Source: Fimbriimonas sp. (lineage in GTDB: Bacteria; Armatimonadota; Fimbriimonadia; Fimbriimonadales; Fimbriimonadaceae). From it: 7,120 nucleotides of DNA. Position 1 is the stretch's first letter, and each line of letters starts with the position of its first letter. This document shows, one piece after another, positions 1 to 7,120 of this stretch. The stretch covers positions 1-7,120 of the forward strand of contig JAUJNV010000110.1 of NCBI GenBank assembly GCA_030447945.1, given 5' to 3'. Made by a program: the position numbers and the translations under genes. A model generated the notes under the pieces. It saw only the letters and a list, made by a program, of their open reading frames with translations, did no database searches and was not told the origin of the DNA.

Positions 1-2
1 GA

Positions 3-227
3 TTATTTTTTCCAGGGTTCTCTTCTGGGTACAAGTTTGCCTGGGAATATGTGACCCAGTTCTCCAGCTCCTTTCAAAGTGTAGATCCACCCATCTGCCT
101 TGCTCTCGACGGTCACCTTGCAGGTTCCTTCCAGACGCACATGAGCTTCTGTGCAATTCGGTGCGCTAATCATGTGTGTAGCCTTCGCCGTTCTACTGTC
201 GATAATGATTACGTAGTCCCAGCGTAG
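3..227 (-). pseudogene. Out-of-frame C-terminal tail of the RHS protein
   Basis: A minus-strand frame is open from 227 to a TAA at 3-5. It begins inside the RHS fragment and reads WDYVIIIDSRTAKATHMISA, then a stretch including EAHVRLEGTCKVTVESKADG and ending KLVPRREPWKK. Its composition is protein-like. Restoring one base around 222-226 joins it smoothly to the RHS frame, giving a variable domain of about 110 residues after DPDGL. I recognise no toxin family and no obvious nuclease, deaminase or ADP-ribosyl transferase motif. By my count positions 1-180 are about 49% G+C, clearly below the RHS core, which is typical of exchanged RHS tips. The alternative is a separate 56-residue gene starting at the ATG at 173. 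An immunity gene, if any, would lie left of the window. Confidence 0.55.
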
Positions 228-760
228 TTAAGGTCCGAATTTGCGCCTGGAGATATGCCTACAAAAGCCCACGGATCGCCAGGCTTGTCGGGACCCTGGC
301 CCGCTGTGACGACGTAGGGGCTTCCCTTTCGCAAATCATTGAAAACGTTACCTCCAGTTGGGCCTGCGTCGCTGAGCCCATCCGGATCAACGCTCTTCAG
401 CGGGTTGTTCTCGCAGTACGTGTACCAGTTTCTCCCGTCCTTGATCGGGTCCCTCGTCAGGAACCGCCCAGTTGAAGCATCGTAGTACGGGTGCCCCAGG
501 AGCTTGAGTCCGCTCTCGCTGTCCTCTTGGTAGCCGTGACCTCCCGCGAAGCCGAAGCGGGTGTTGCCGCCCGTGCCCGTCGAGCTCCTGAGGAGGCCGA
601 ACGCGTCGTAGTCCCTCGCCAGCACCGTCGTCTGGTTGTGGTCCGTCTGCGTGGCGGAGGTGCCGAGAGCGTCCCCGTGGTGGAAGATCGGAGCCGAAGG
701 GCTCGCGCTCGTCCAGTTCCGCAGAGAGATCCCCGGCGTGTGGAAATCCTGTTGGGTCAC
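209..760 (-). CDS. RHS-repeat protein, C-terminal core fragment
   Basis: The translation has the features of the RHS-repeat-associated core: a TPGISLRN stretch, FHHGDALGTS, YDAFGLLRSSTG, GHPYYDASTGRFLTRDP and a closing NPLKSVDPDGL at about residues 119-129. In RHS and other polymorphic toxin proteins this core closes the cage and the DPxGL-type motif marks the border to a variable C-terminal domain. Usual family members run to a thousand residues or more, while this one has 183 from a GTG at 760. The frame stays open only to 784, where a TGA lies upstream, so the N-terminal region is absent. The residues before the GTG (LPDNAV) still look coding, so the GTG is probably not a genuine start. 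The piece is most likely an orphan or displaced tip. The written stop at 209 seems caused by a one-base loss near 222-226; see the tail entry. The neighbouring kdp genes diverge from it and are unrelated in function. Confidence 0.8.
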   Translation of the reverse strand: MTQQDFHTPGISLRNWTSASPSAPIFHHGDALGTSATQTDHNQTTVLARDYDAFGLLRSSTGTGGNTRFGFAGGHGYQEDSESGLKLLGHPYYDASTGRFLTRDPIKDGRNWYTYCENNPLKSVDPDGLSDAGPTGGNVFNDLRKGSPYVVTAGQGPDKPGDPWAFVGISPGANSDLNYAGTT

Positions 761-784
761 CGCGTTGTCGGGCAGGTCCGTCCC

Positions 785-874
785 TCACACACCATTTCCC
801 GCCCGGTTACGGGTAGCTTCAGATTTCGCTTCTTCGCAAGGGCGCGGGAAAGGGAATTTGCGTCCGCATCTAGC
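785..874. repeat. Divergent gap with an inverted repeat (795-802 / 844-851)
   Basis: These 90 bases separate the leftward RHS fragment from the rightward kdp operon. They contain an 8-bp perfect inverted repeat, TTTCCCGC at 795-802 and GCGGGAAA at 844-851, with a 41-base spacer. The kdp promoter should lie in or just left of this gap, but I see no convincing -35/-10 pair and no recognisable riboswitch. The repeat could be an operator, a REP-like element or chance. Confidence 0.3.
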
Positions 875-976
875 ATGGGAGACCTCATCTTCGTCGCGCT
901 CACGCTCGGGTTCTTCGCGCTGGCGGGGCTGTACGTGCGGGGATGCGAGCGGCTGCGGGTGCGGGGGGACGACTAG
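875..976 (+). CDS. kdpF: KdpF-like single-span membrane peptide
   Basis: A 33-residue peptide begins MGDLIFVALTLGFFALAGLY and ends in an arginine-rich tail (VRGCERLRVRGDD). It has one hydrophobic segment at about residues 3-21, giving a short extracytoplasmic start and a positively charged cytoplasmic end. Its place directly before kdpA, with a six-base gap, is the standard place for KdpF, a peptide of about 30 residues that stabilises the KdpABC complex. The sequence is not the textbook KdpF pattern, and the VRGCERL end is distinctive, so it may be a separate small-peptide family holding the same slot. It is in frame with a long upstream open stretch from 491, but that stretch lies over the opposite-strand RHS gene and is not credible. 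No good ribosome-binding site precedes the ATG. The identity rests on position, size and topology. Confidence 0.6.
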   Translation: MGDLIFVALTLGFFALAGLYVRGCERLRVRGDD

Positions 977-982
977 CCGCCC

Positions 983-2608
983 ATGACCCTTCACGCCGCG
1001 CTCCAGATCCTGATCACCTTCGCGGTCGTGCTTCTGCTTACCAAGCCCCTCGGCGCGTATATGGCGCGCGTCTTCGGCGGGGAGCAGACCTTTCTGCGGC
1101 CCGTGCTCGGCCCCGTCGAGCGGCTGTTCTACCGCCTGTGCGGCGTGGATCCGGCGGCGGAGATGCGGTGGATGGAGTACGCGAAGGCACTGCTCGCCTT
1201 TAGCGCCGTCGGGATCGCCCTAAGCTACGTTCTCCTGCGCGCGCAGGGGGAGCTGGCTCCGGACGCCGCCTTCAACGCCTCCGTCTCGTTCGTCACCAAC
1301 ACCGGATGGCAGGACTACGCCCCAGAGACGAAGCTCTCGCCATTCTCCCGAATGGTCACGCTCGGCGTGCACCAATGGACCTCGGCGGCGGCGGGCATCG
1401 CGGTCGGGCTCGCCCTCATGCGGGGGTTCGCGCGCGGCTCGGCGACCGTGCTGGGCAACTTCTGGGTGGACGCGACGCGGGCGACGCTGTACGTGCTGCT
1501 CCCCCTGGCGCTCGTCGCCGGGGTGGCCTTTGCCGCGGCGGGGGTCCCTCAGACGTTCACACCTCACGCGGAGGTGGCCGGAGTGGAAGCGGGGGGCCAA
1601 ATTCCCCTCGGCCCTGTGGCGTCGCACGAGGCGATCAAGCACCTCGGGACGACCGGGGCGGGGTTCTTCGACGCGAACTCCGCGCACCCGTTTGAGAACC
1701 CCGGGCCGTTCACCAACTTTCTCTCGATGGTCCTCAGCCTCCTCATCCCGGCCTCGCTTACCTACACGTTCGGGCGAATGGTGGGGACTGCGCGGCAGGG
1801 CTGGGCGATCTTCGCCGCGATGGGCTCGCTGTTGCTCGTCGGCGCGTTCGCGAGCGTTGCCGCCGAGGGGGCCGGCGGCGCGGACTTGGAGGGAAAGGAG
1901 ACGCGCTTCGGCGCGAGCCCTTCCGCCATCTTCGCGACCGTCGCCACCGGCGCCGGCTCGGCGGCCACGAACGCCGTCCATGGCTCGTTTACCCCCCTCG
2001 GATCGCTGGTGCCGACGCTGAACATCCTCTCGGGCGGCGTAGCCTTTGGCAGCGTCGGAACAGGACTCGCCGGCATCCTCGTGTTCGCGATCCTCGCCGT
2101 GTTCCTCGCCGGGCTGATGGTGGGGCGCACGCCGGAGTTCTTAGGCAAGCGGATCGAGCGGGGGGAGATGCGGATGGCAATGCTCGCGCTGCTGATGCCG
2201 GTCGCGGCGGTGCTCCTTTCCACGGCCCTCACGAGCCTGCTCGTGATCGGCAAAGGCGGTCCGCACGGGTTCACCGAGATCCTCTATACGCACGCCGGTG
2301 CGGCAACTAACTCGGGGTCGCGATTCGAAGGTGGACTCGGACCGACGCCGTATTACAACGCCTCGCTGGGGATCGCGATGCTCGTGGGCCGATTCGGGGC
2401 TATCATCCCGATCCTCGCGCTTGCCGGGAGCCTGGCGGCGAAAAAGCAAGTCCCTTCTTCCGAAGGCGCCTTGCCGACCGACGGCGGGACTTTCACGGTC
2501 CTCCTGGTGATGATCGTGCTCGTCTTCATCATGCTCACCTACTTCCCCGCCCTAGCGCTCGGCCCGATCGCCGAGGCGCTGGGCGCGAAAGCGCCGGGGG
2601 GGCGCTAG
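983..2608 (+). CDS. kdpA: KdpA, K+-conducting subunit of the Kdp ATPase
   Basis: KdpA binds and conducts K+ through a potassium-channel-like fold in the inner membrane. The 541-residue product is close to the usual length (about 557 in E. coli) and is hydrophobic throughout. The four pore-loop regions are visible: TNTGWQ at 105-110, GTTGAGFF at 222-229 followed by DANSAHPFENP, TGAGSA near 322-327 with HGSFTPLG after it, and TNSGSRF at 442-448. Later landmarks are VGRFGAIIPILALAGSLAAKK and TYFPALALGPIAEAL near the C-terminus. Compared with the E. coli-type loops (TNTNWQ, GTNGGGFF, HDSFT, NNNGSAF) several near-invariant positions differ, so this is a divergent KdpA. The frame is unbroken, unlike kdpB and kdpC. 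The ATG at 983 gives the expected N-terminus and follows the small peptide by six bases. kdpB starts one base after the stop, so translation is probably coupled. Confidence 0.95.
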   Translation: MTLHAALQILITFAVVLLLTKPLGAYMARVFGGEQTFLRPVLGPVERLFYRLCGVDPAAEMRWMEYAKALLAFSAVGIALSYVLLRAQGELAPDAAFNASVSFVTNTGWQDYAPETKLSPFSRMVTLGVHQWTSAAAGIAVGLALMRGFARGSATVLGNFWVDATRATLYVLLPLALVAGVAFAAAGVPQTFTPHAEVAGVEAGGQIPLGPVASHEAIKHLGTTGAGFFDANSAHPFENPGPFTNFLSMVLSLLIPASLTYTFGRMVGTARQGWAIFAAMGSLLLVGAFASVAAEGAGGADLEGKETRFGASPSAIFATVATGAGSAATNAVHGSFTPLGSLVPTLNILSGGVAFGSVGTGLAGILVFAILAVFLAGLMVGRTPEFLGKRIERGEMRMAMLALLMPVAAVLLSTALTSLLVIGKGGPHGFTEILYTHAGAATNSGSRFEGGLGPTPYYNASLGIAMLVGRFGAIIPILALAGSLAAKKQVPSSEGALPTDGGTFTVLLVMIVLVFIMLTYFPALALGPIAEALGAKAPGGR

Positions 2609-2609
2609 G

Positions 2610-4684
<2,075 letters not shown>

Positions 4685-4698
4685 GGGGGGAGGGTGCT

Positions 4699-4813
4699 GC
4701 GGTATTGCGGTGTTACGGTATTGCGGTGTTACGGTATTGCGGTGTTGGATGCTCCGCAATACCGCGACATCGCAATGCCGCCGCCGCAACACCGCAATAC
4801 CGTAATATCGTAA
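4699..4813. repeat. Head-to-head octamer arrays forming a long hairpin between kdpB and kdpC
   Basis: The left arm (4699-4746) is six tandem octamers alternating RCGGTATT and GCGGTGTT, that is three 16-bp units differing at one base. The right arm (4758-4811) holds about seven octamers in the opposite orientation, AAYACCGC-like, some degenerate and one shortened. ACGGTATTGCGGTGTT at 4731-4746 (and again at 4715-4730) is perfectly complementary to 4788-4803. Allowing G-U pairs, I can pair 4721-4747 with 4787-4813 without a mismatch (27 pairs, three G-U), leaving a loop of about 39 bases that could pair further. The array has no stop codon in one plus frame, which creates a false long ORF from kdpB into kdpC. 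It ends five bases before the kdpC ATG, and no Shine-Dalgarno sequence is visible there. Confidence 0.9.
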
Positions 4814-4818
4814 CCCCC

Positions 4819-5317
4819 ATGACCCTCCTCCGACCCGCCCTCGTGCTCACCCTGCTGCTCGCGATCCTGACGGGTTTGGCGGTTCCGGGGTGGTTTACGG
4901 AGTCGCCCAGCTCGCGTTTCCCCGGCAGGCGAATGGGAGCCTTGTACGGGCGGGAGGGCGGGTCGTGGGCTCGGAGCTTATCGGCCAGACGTTCACCTCG
5001 CGCCGCTACTTCCATTCCGCGCTTCCGCAGCCCAAAGCGCGGACGACGCGTATCGCAAGACGAACGGCCTGCCGTCGGGCGAAAGGCTGCCGCCCGATGC
5101 CGCGACCCGGTCGGCGAGCGGCCTCGATCCGCACATCAGCCCGCGCAACGCCGAGCTTCAGGCGACGCGCGTCGCGCAGGCGCGAGGGCGGGATGTGGAG
5201 AGTGTCAAACGGCTGATCGCGCAGCACACGGAAGAGCGCTTCGTGGGCGTTTTCGGCCAGCCGCGGGTGAACGTGCTGCTCCTCAACCTAGCACTCGATG
5301 CGAGCGAGAATCCGTGA
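4819..5317 (+). pseudogene. kdpC: KdpC, accessory subunit of the Kdp ATPase, two frameshifts
   Basis: KdpC is a one-helix subunit with a periplasmic domain that joins KdpA and KdpB and supports ATP use. The start reads [20 protein letters not shown], the typical KdpC helix. After a break in the G run 4887-4890 the frame continues [19 protein letters not shown] and [20 protein letters not shown]. After a second break between about 5013 and 5033 (a C run at 5031-5033) it continues [38 protein letters not shown] and [17 protein letters not shown] before a TGA at 5315. Both breaks look like one-base losses. The corrected length is about 166 residues, a little shorter than the usual 190 or so. Conserved KdpC motifs ([22 protein letters not shown], PRVNVLxLNLALD) are all present, so identity is secure although the written frame is not functional. 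Confidence 0.88.
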
Positions 5318-5700
5318 GGGTGAAGGCGGCTTTCCGGGTCCTCCTGGCCGCCGGCATGATCGTGATGGGAACGTTGCACTTCCTCCGGCCAGAGGAGTTC
5401 GTGCGCATCATGCCCGAGTACCTGCCCGAGCCCCGGCTGCTCGTCCTGGCCAGCGGCTTCTTCGAGATCGCCGGCGGCTTCGGCCTCCTGCTGCCCCGCA
5501 CGCGTCGCGCGGCGGCCTGGGGACTGATCGCCCTTTACGTGTGCGTCTTCCCCGCGAACGTGAACATGGCCCTCCATCCCCCACCGGAGGCGGGCGAAAC
5601 CCTGCGCCTGCTCCTCTGGCTCCGCCTACCGCTCCAGCCCATGCTGATGGCTTGGGCGTGGTGGGTGGGCGGGGGTTCAAGGTTGAAAGTTGAAGGTTAA
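5314..5700 (+). CDS. DoxX-like small membrane protein
   Basis: The 128-residue product has four hydrophobic segments at about residues 6-22, 42-60, 66-82 and 98-118. Its opening pattern [17 protein letters not shown], followed by [18 protein letters not shown], resembles DoxX-like membrane proteins, a widespread family with poorly defined roles, sometimes linked to redox functions. I choose the GTG at 5314 because it overlaps the kdpC stop as GTGA, a classic coupled arrangement; GTG 5320 and ATG 5353 are alternatives. The overlap suggests co-transcription with kdp. That is an unusual partner, since kdpD or kdpE often follows kdpC. The last seven residues (SRLKVEG) and the stop codon are encoded by heptamer repeats, so the repeat array has shaped the C-terminus. 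Family assignment is by pattern only. Confidence 0.7.
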   Translation: MRVKAAFRVLLAAGMIVMGTLHFLRPEEFVRIMPEYLPEPRLLVLASGFFEIAGGFGLLLPRTRRAAAWGLIALYVCVFPANVNMALHPPPEAGETLRLLLWLRLPLQPMLMAWAWWVGGGSRLKVEG

Positions 5701-5787
5701 AGGGGTTCGGGTGTTCGGCGGTGGCCTATACCTAAACCATCAACCCTCGCCTCTCAACCTGAAACCCGCAACCTGAAACCTTCAACC
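5674..5787. repeat. Head-to-head heptamer arrays forming a potential hairpin
   Basis: Four tandem heptamers occupy 5674-5701: GGTTCAA, GGTTGAA, AGTTGAA, GGTTAAA. Eight heptamers in the opposite orientation occupy 5732-5787: CTAAACC, ATCAACC, CTCGCCT (degenerate), CTCAACC, TGAAACC, CGCAACC, TGAAACC, TTCAACC. The two arms are therefore complementary (GGTTGAA with TTCAACC, for example) around a 30-base spacer. The left array contains the stop codon of the DoxX-like gene. The right array ends two bases before the stop codon of the opposite-strand gene at 5790. The element fills the gap between two convergent genes, where a two-way transcription terminator would be expected, but no T-run follows on either side. 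Confidence 0.88.
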
Positions 5788-5789
5788 CC

Positions 5790-6293
5790 CTATATAAGCG
5801 GCCCGATGGGGACCTTGCCGAAGGGGACGGCGATGATCTTTACCGGCACGCCTAGCCGCTCGCCGGGGCCGACCTTCACCACGTCGTAGCCCAGCCGGAA
5901 CAGCTCGTCCCGAACGTTGTTCCAGACCGGTGCCATGCCCACGAGCACGTCCTGCTCGACGGTCCCGCCGATCGTGAGTGGGCCGAAGAGGTTGGGGTAG
6001 CGCGGACCTTCCAGGATCACGAACTCCTGCGGGTAGCTCGCCATCCGGCCCCGCAGGTCCGCCATGATCTCGGTGAAGACGGCCCGTTGCGCGGGCGTCA
6101 TCGGCTCGACCTCCCAGGCGAAGACTCCGCCGTCCGCCTTCACATAGCCGAGCCGGCGAGCGACCAGAGCCCCGTCGGACGCCAGTTCCTCCGCCTCGAA
6201 CCGCACGTCACCCAGGGGATGCACGGTAATCCGATGAAGCGGACGGACGGCGTACACCGTCCTCATGAGCCTTTCCACAGCAGCCGTATCCAC
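5790..6293 (-). CDS. Hypothetical protein, probably soluble
   Basis: I do not recognise this protein. From the GTG at 6293 it has 167 residues; from the ATG at 6266 (MRTVYAVRPLHRITVHPLGD) it has 158. The ATG has GGAAAGG a few bases upstream and is the more convincing start. There is no signal peptide or long hydrophobic stretch. The sequence alternates short strand-like and helix-like segments: ITVHPLGDVRFEAEEL, a helix around TPAQRAVFTEIMADLRGRMA, then EFVILEGPRYPNLFGP and VGMAPVWNNVRDELFRLGYD, and ends VKIIAVPFGKVPIGPLI. No catalytic motif stands out. It follows the lipoprotein gene on the same strand, separated by a hairpin, so it may be transcribed separately. It converges on the DoxX-like gene. 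Codon pattern and length support a real gene over opposite-strand readings. Confidence 0.72.
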   Translation of the reverse strand: MDTAAVERLMRTVYAVRPLHRITVHPLGDVRFEAEELASDGALVARRLGYVKADGGVFAWEVEPMTPAQRAVFTEIMADLRGRMASYPQEFVILEGPRYPNLFGPLTIGGTVEQDVLVGMAPVWNNVRDELFRLGYDVVKVGPGERLGVPVKIIAVPFGKVPIGPLI

Positions 6294-6303
6294 AATGGGT
6301 TCC

Positions 6304-6342
6304 GACGAGTCTGGGGGCGAAGCGTTCGCCCCCAGACTCGTC
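6304..6342 (-). terminator. Perfect 18-bp hairpin after the lipoprotein gene
   Basis: GACGAGTCTGGGGGCGAA at 6304-6321 and its exact complement at 6325-6342 are separated by three bases. The stem is G+C-rich and starts immediately after the lipoprotein stop codon (6343-6345), the position expected of a terminator or of a 3'-end stabiliser. No run of T follows on the minus strand, nor on the plus strand, so a classic intrinsic terminator is not complete. It lies just upstream of the next gene's start. Confidence 0.65.
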
Positions 6343-6906
6343 TCAGTTCACCTCGAAGGTGATACGGCCGGAGAACACGAAGCTGCCCTGCGCCGTCCCG
6401 CCGCCCGGTTCCATCCGCGCGTTCTCCAGTCTCACCGTGATGTTGTTGCCGCGGATCGCCTCGAGGATGAGGTCGCCGCTGACGGCCACCCACGTCCGCG
6501 TGCCGCCTTGCGGACCGCCTACCTCAGTCAAGGTCAACGTGGCCTCGCCCGGAAGGCCGGGGCGAACGAGCGCGAATCGCTCGTCCGGACCGACTGGGTG
6601 GTTCGAGTAGTCCACGAACGCCTCGACGCGGCGGACGGAGATGCCATCGGGGCCGGGAGATTGCTCCACGTTGCCCCTGAGCGTCTGGTTTCCGGCGTCA
6701 CCGTCGGTGTCCCCTTGAGGTCCGATGTCCGTGATCGGCGTAAGGTTCGCGTTGGTGTCCTGGGGCTGCGTGAGCGTGGCGCTGATGGATCCACCGCCTC
6801 TGTCGTCGTCGTTCCCTCCGCCACCGCCACCACCGCCGCAGCCCGCGAGGGCAAAGACGGCGGCCGCCAAAGAAATCAGATGCAGAGACAGGTTGTTGGA
6901 CCTCAT
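6343..6906 (-). CDS. Lipoprotein with poly-glycine linker
   Basis: The 187-residue product starts MRSNNLSLHLISLAAAVFAL and continues AGC, giving a lipobox ALAGC with the lipidated cysteine at residue 23. Eight glycines follow the cysteine, then NDDDRGGG, a flexible acidic linker that holds the mature domain off the membrane. The rest is polar and strand-rich: VRRVEAFVDYSNHP, ATLTLTEVGGPQGGTRTW and VSGDLILEAIRGNNITVRL, ending AQGSFVFSGRITFEVN. I recognise no enzymatic motif; the fold looks like a small beta domain with a binding or structural role. The ATG at 6906 is chosen over an upstream start at 6957 because it yields a proper signal peptide. The next gene upstream encodes a protein with a closely similar C-terminus, so this is a tandem duplicate pair. 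Confidence 0.82.
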   Translation of the reverse strand: MRSNNLSLHLISLAAAVFALAGCGGGGGGGGNDDDRGGGSISATLTQPQDTNANLTPITDIGPQGDTDGDAGNQTLRGNVEQSPGPDGISVRRVEAFVDYSNHPVGPDERFALVRPGLPGEATLTLTEVGGPQGGTRTWVAVSGDLILEAIRGNNITVRLENARMEPGGGTAQGSFVFSGRITFEVN

Positions 6907-6993
6907 GGTCTCTGTAGGTCGCAGCAGACGGAGGGCATGTTCCCCCCACGCCGGCAACCGGCTCTTTTACTTCTCGGAGAGTAGGATCGAAGC

Positions 6994-7120
6994 TTAGTCC
7001 ACTTCGAAGGTGATGGAGCCGGAGAAGACGAACGTGCCTTGGGCGCCGCCGGCGGCGGACCCCATGCGCGCGTCGTCCAGCCGCACCTCCACCACCAAGC
7101 GAGGCTCGGCAACCCGGAGC
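6994..7120 (-). CDS. C-terminal end of a paralogue of the lipoprotein (partial)
   Basis: The frame is open from the window edge to a TAA at 6994-6996 and gives 41 residues: LRVAEPRLVVEVRLDDARMG, then SAAGGAQGTFVFSGSITFEVD. This matches the end of the adjacent lipoprotein closely (VRLENARM, AQGSFVFSGRITFEVN), with identity at VRL, ARM, AQG, FVFSG and ITFEV. It is therefore a second copy of the same domain, in the same orientation, 87 bases upstream. The N-terminus lies outside the window, so whether it is also a lipoprotein cannot be seen. A competing minus-strand frame starting near 7112 has an arginine- and tryptophan-rich composition and is not credible. Confidence 0.78.
   Translation of the reverse strand, partial: LRVAEPRLVVEVRLDDARMGSAAGGAQGTFVFSGSITFEVD

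Noticed and set aside
387..976. ORFs in other frames over the RHS fragment, including one of 161 residues ending in the KdpF-like peptide
   Set aside because: Proline-, arginine- and glutamate-rich translations without family pattern; only the last 33 codons, from the ATG at 875, make sense.
1220..1981. 253-residue minus-strand ORF opposite kdpA
   Set aside because: Very arginine-, glycine- and glutamate-rich composition typical of the antisense of a G+C-rich gene; the plus strand encodes an unmistakable KdpA.
4699..4813. CRISPR-like array
   Set aside because: Units are 8 or 16 bp with no spacers between them, and the right half is inverted.
6950..6962. Small hairpin GCCGG-CAA-CCGGC between the two paralogues as a terminator
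   Set aside because: Only a 5-bp stem and no T-run on the transcribed strand after it; too weak to call.
6265..6984. 239-residue plus-strand ORF across the lipoprotein region
   Set aside because: The minus strand gives a signal peptide, a lipobox and a C-terminus shared with the neighbouring paralogue; the plus frame is low-complexity and runs through the 18-bp palindrome.

Overview
The window is bacterial DNA, G+C-rich by eye (roughly two thirds), with mostly weak Shine-Dalgarno signals. A lipoprotein with a lipobox and an RHS-type protein suggest a bacterium with a complex envelope. The sequence alone does not fix the phylum. Short-word intergenic repeats and a poly-glycine lipoprotein would fit something like Armatimonadota or a similar environmental lineage, but that is a guess.

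Layout. (1) Positions 1-784, minus strand: the C-terminal end of an RHS-repeat protein. Its conserved core ends at a DPDGL motif and is followed by a lower-G+C, unrecognised tail that is out of frame by one base. The N-terminal bulk is missing, so this looks like an orphan RHS tip. (2) Positions 875-5317, plus strand: a high-affinity K+ ATPase operon, a kdpF-like peptide then kdpA, kdpB and kdpC. kdpA is intact. kdpB and kdpC carry seven reading-frame breaks in total, although nearly all family motifs survive. No kdpD or kdpE is present in the window. (3) Positions 5314-5700: a small four-helix DoxX-like membrane protein whose start overlaps the kdpC stop by four bases. (4) Positions 5790-7120, minus strand: an unrecognised soluble protein, a lipoprotein, and the C-terminal end of a paralogue of that lipoprotein.

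The most unusual structure is not a gene. Two intergenic gaps hold the same kind of object built from different words. The kdpB-kdpC gap has two octamer arrays facing each other (4699-4813). The gap after the DoxX-like gene has two heptamer arrays facing each other (5674-5787). Each can fold into a long hairpin, and the first sits five bases before the kdpC start codon. A separate perfect 18-bp hairpin (6304-6342) follows the lipoprotein stop codon.

Functionally, KdpA would conduct K+, KdpB would hydrolyse ATP, KdpC would assist KdpB, and the small peptide would stabilise the complex. Whether this operon works depends on whether the kdpB/kdpC frameshifts are real or are base-calling errors. 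Four of the seven fall in G or C runs, which favours error for those. One near 3261 cannot be repaired by a single indel.
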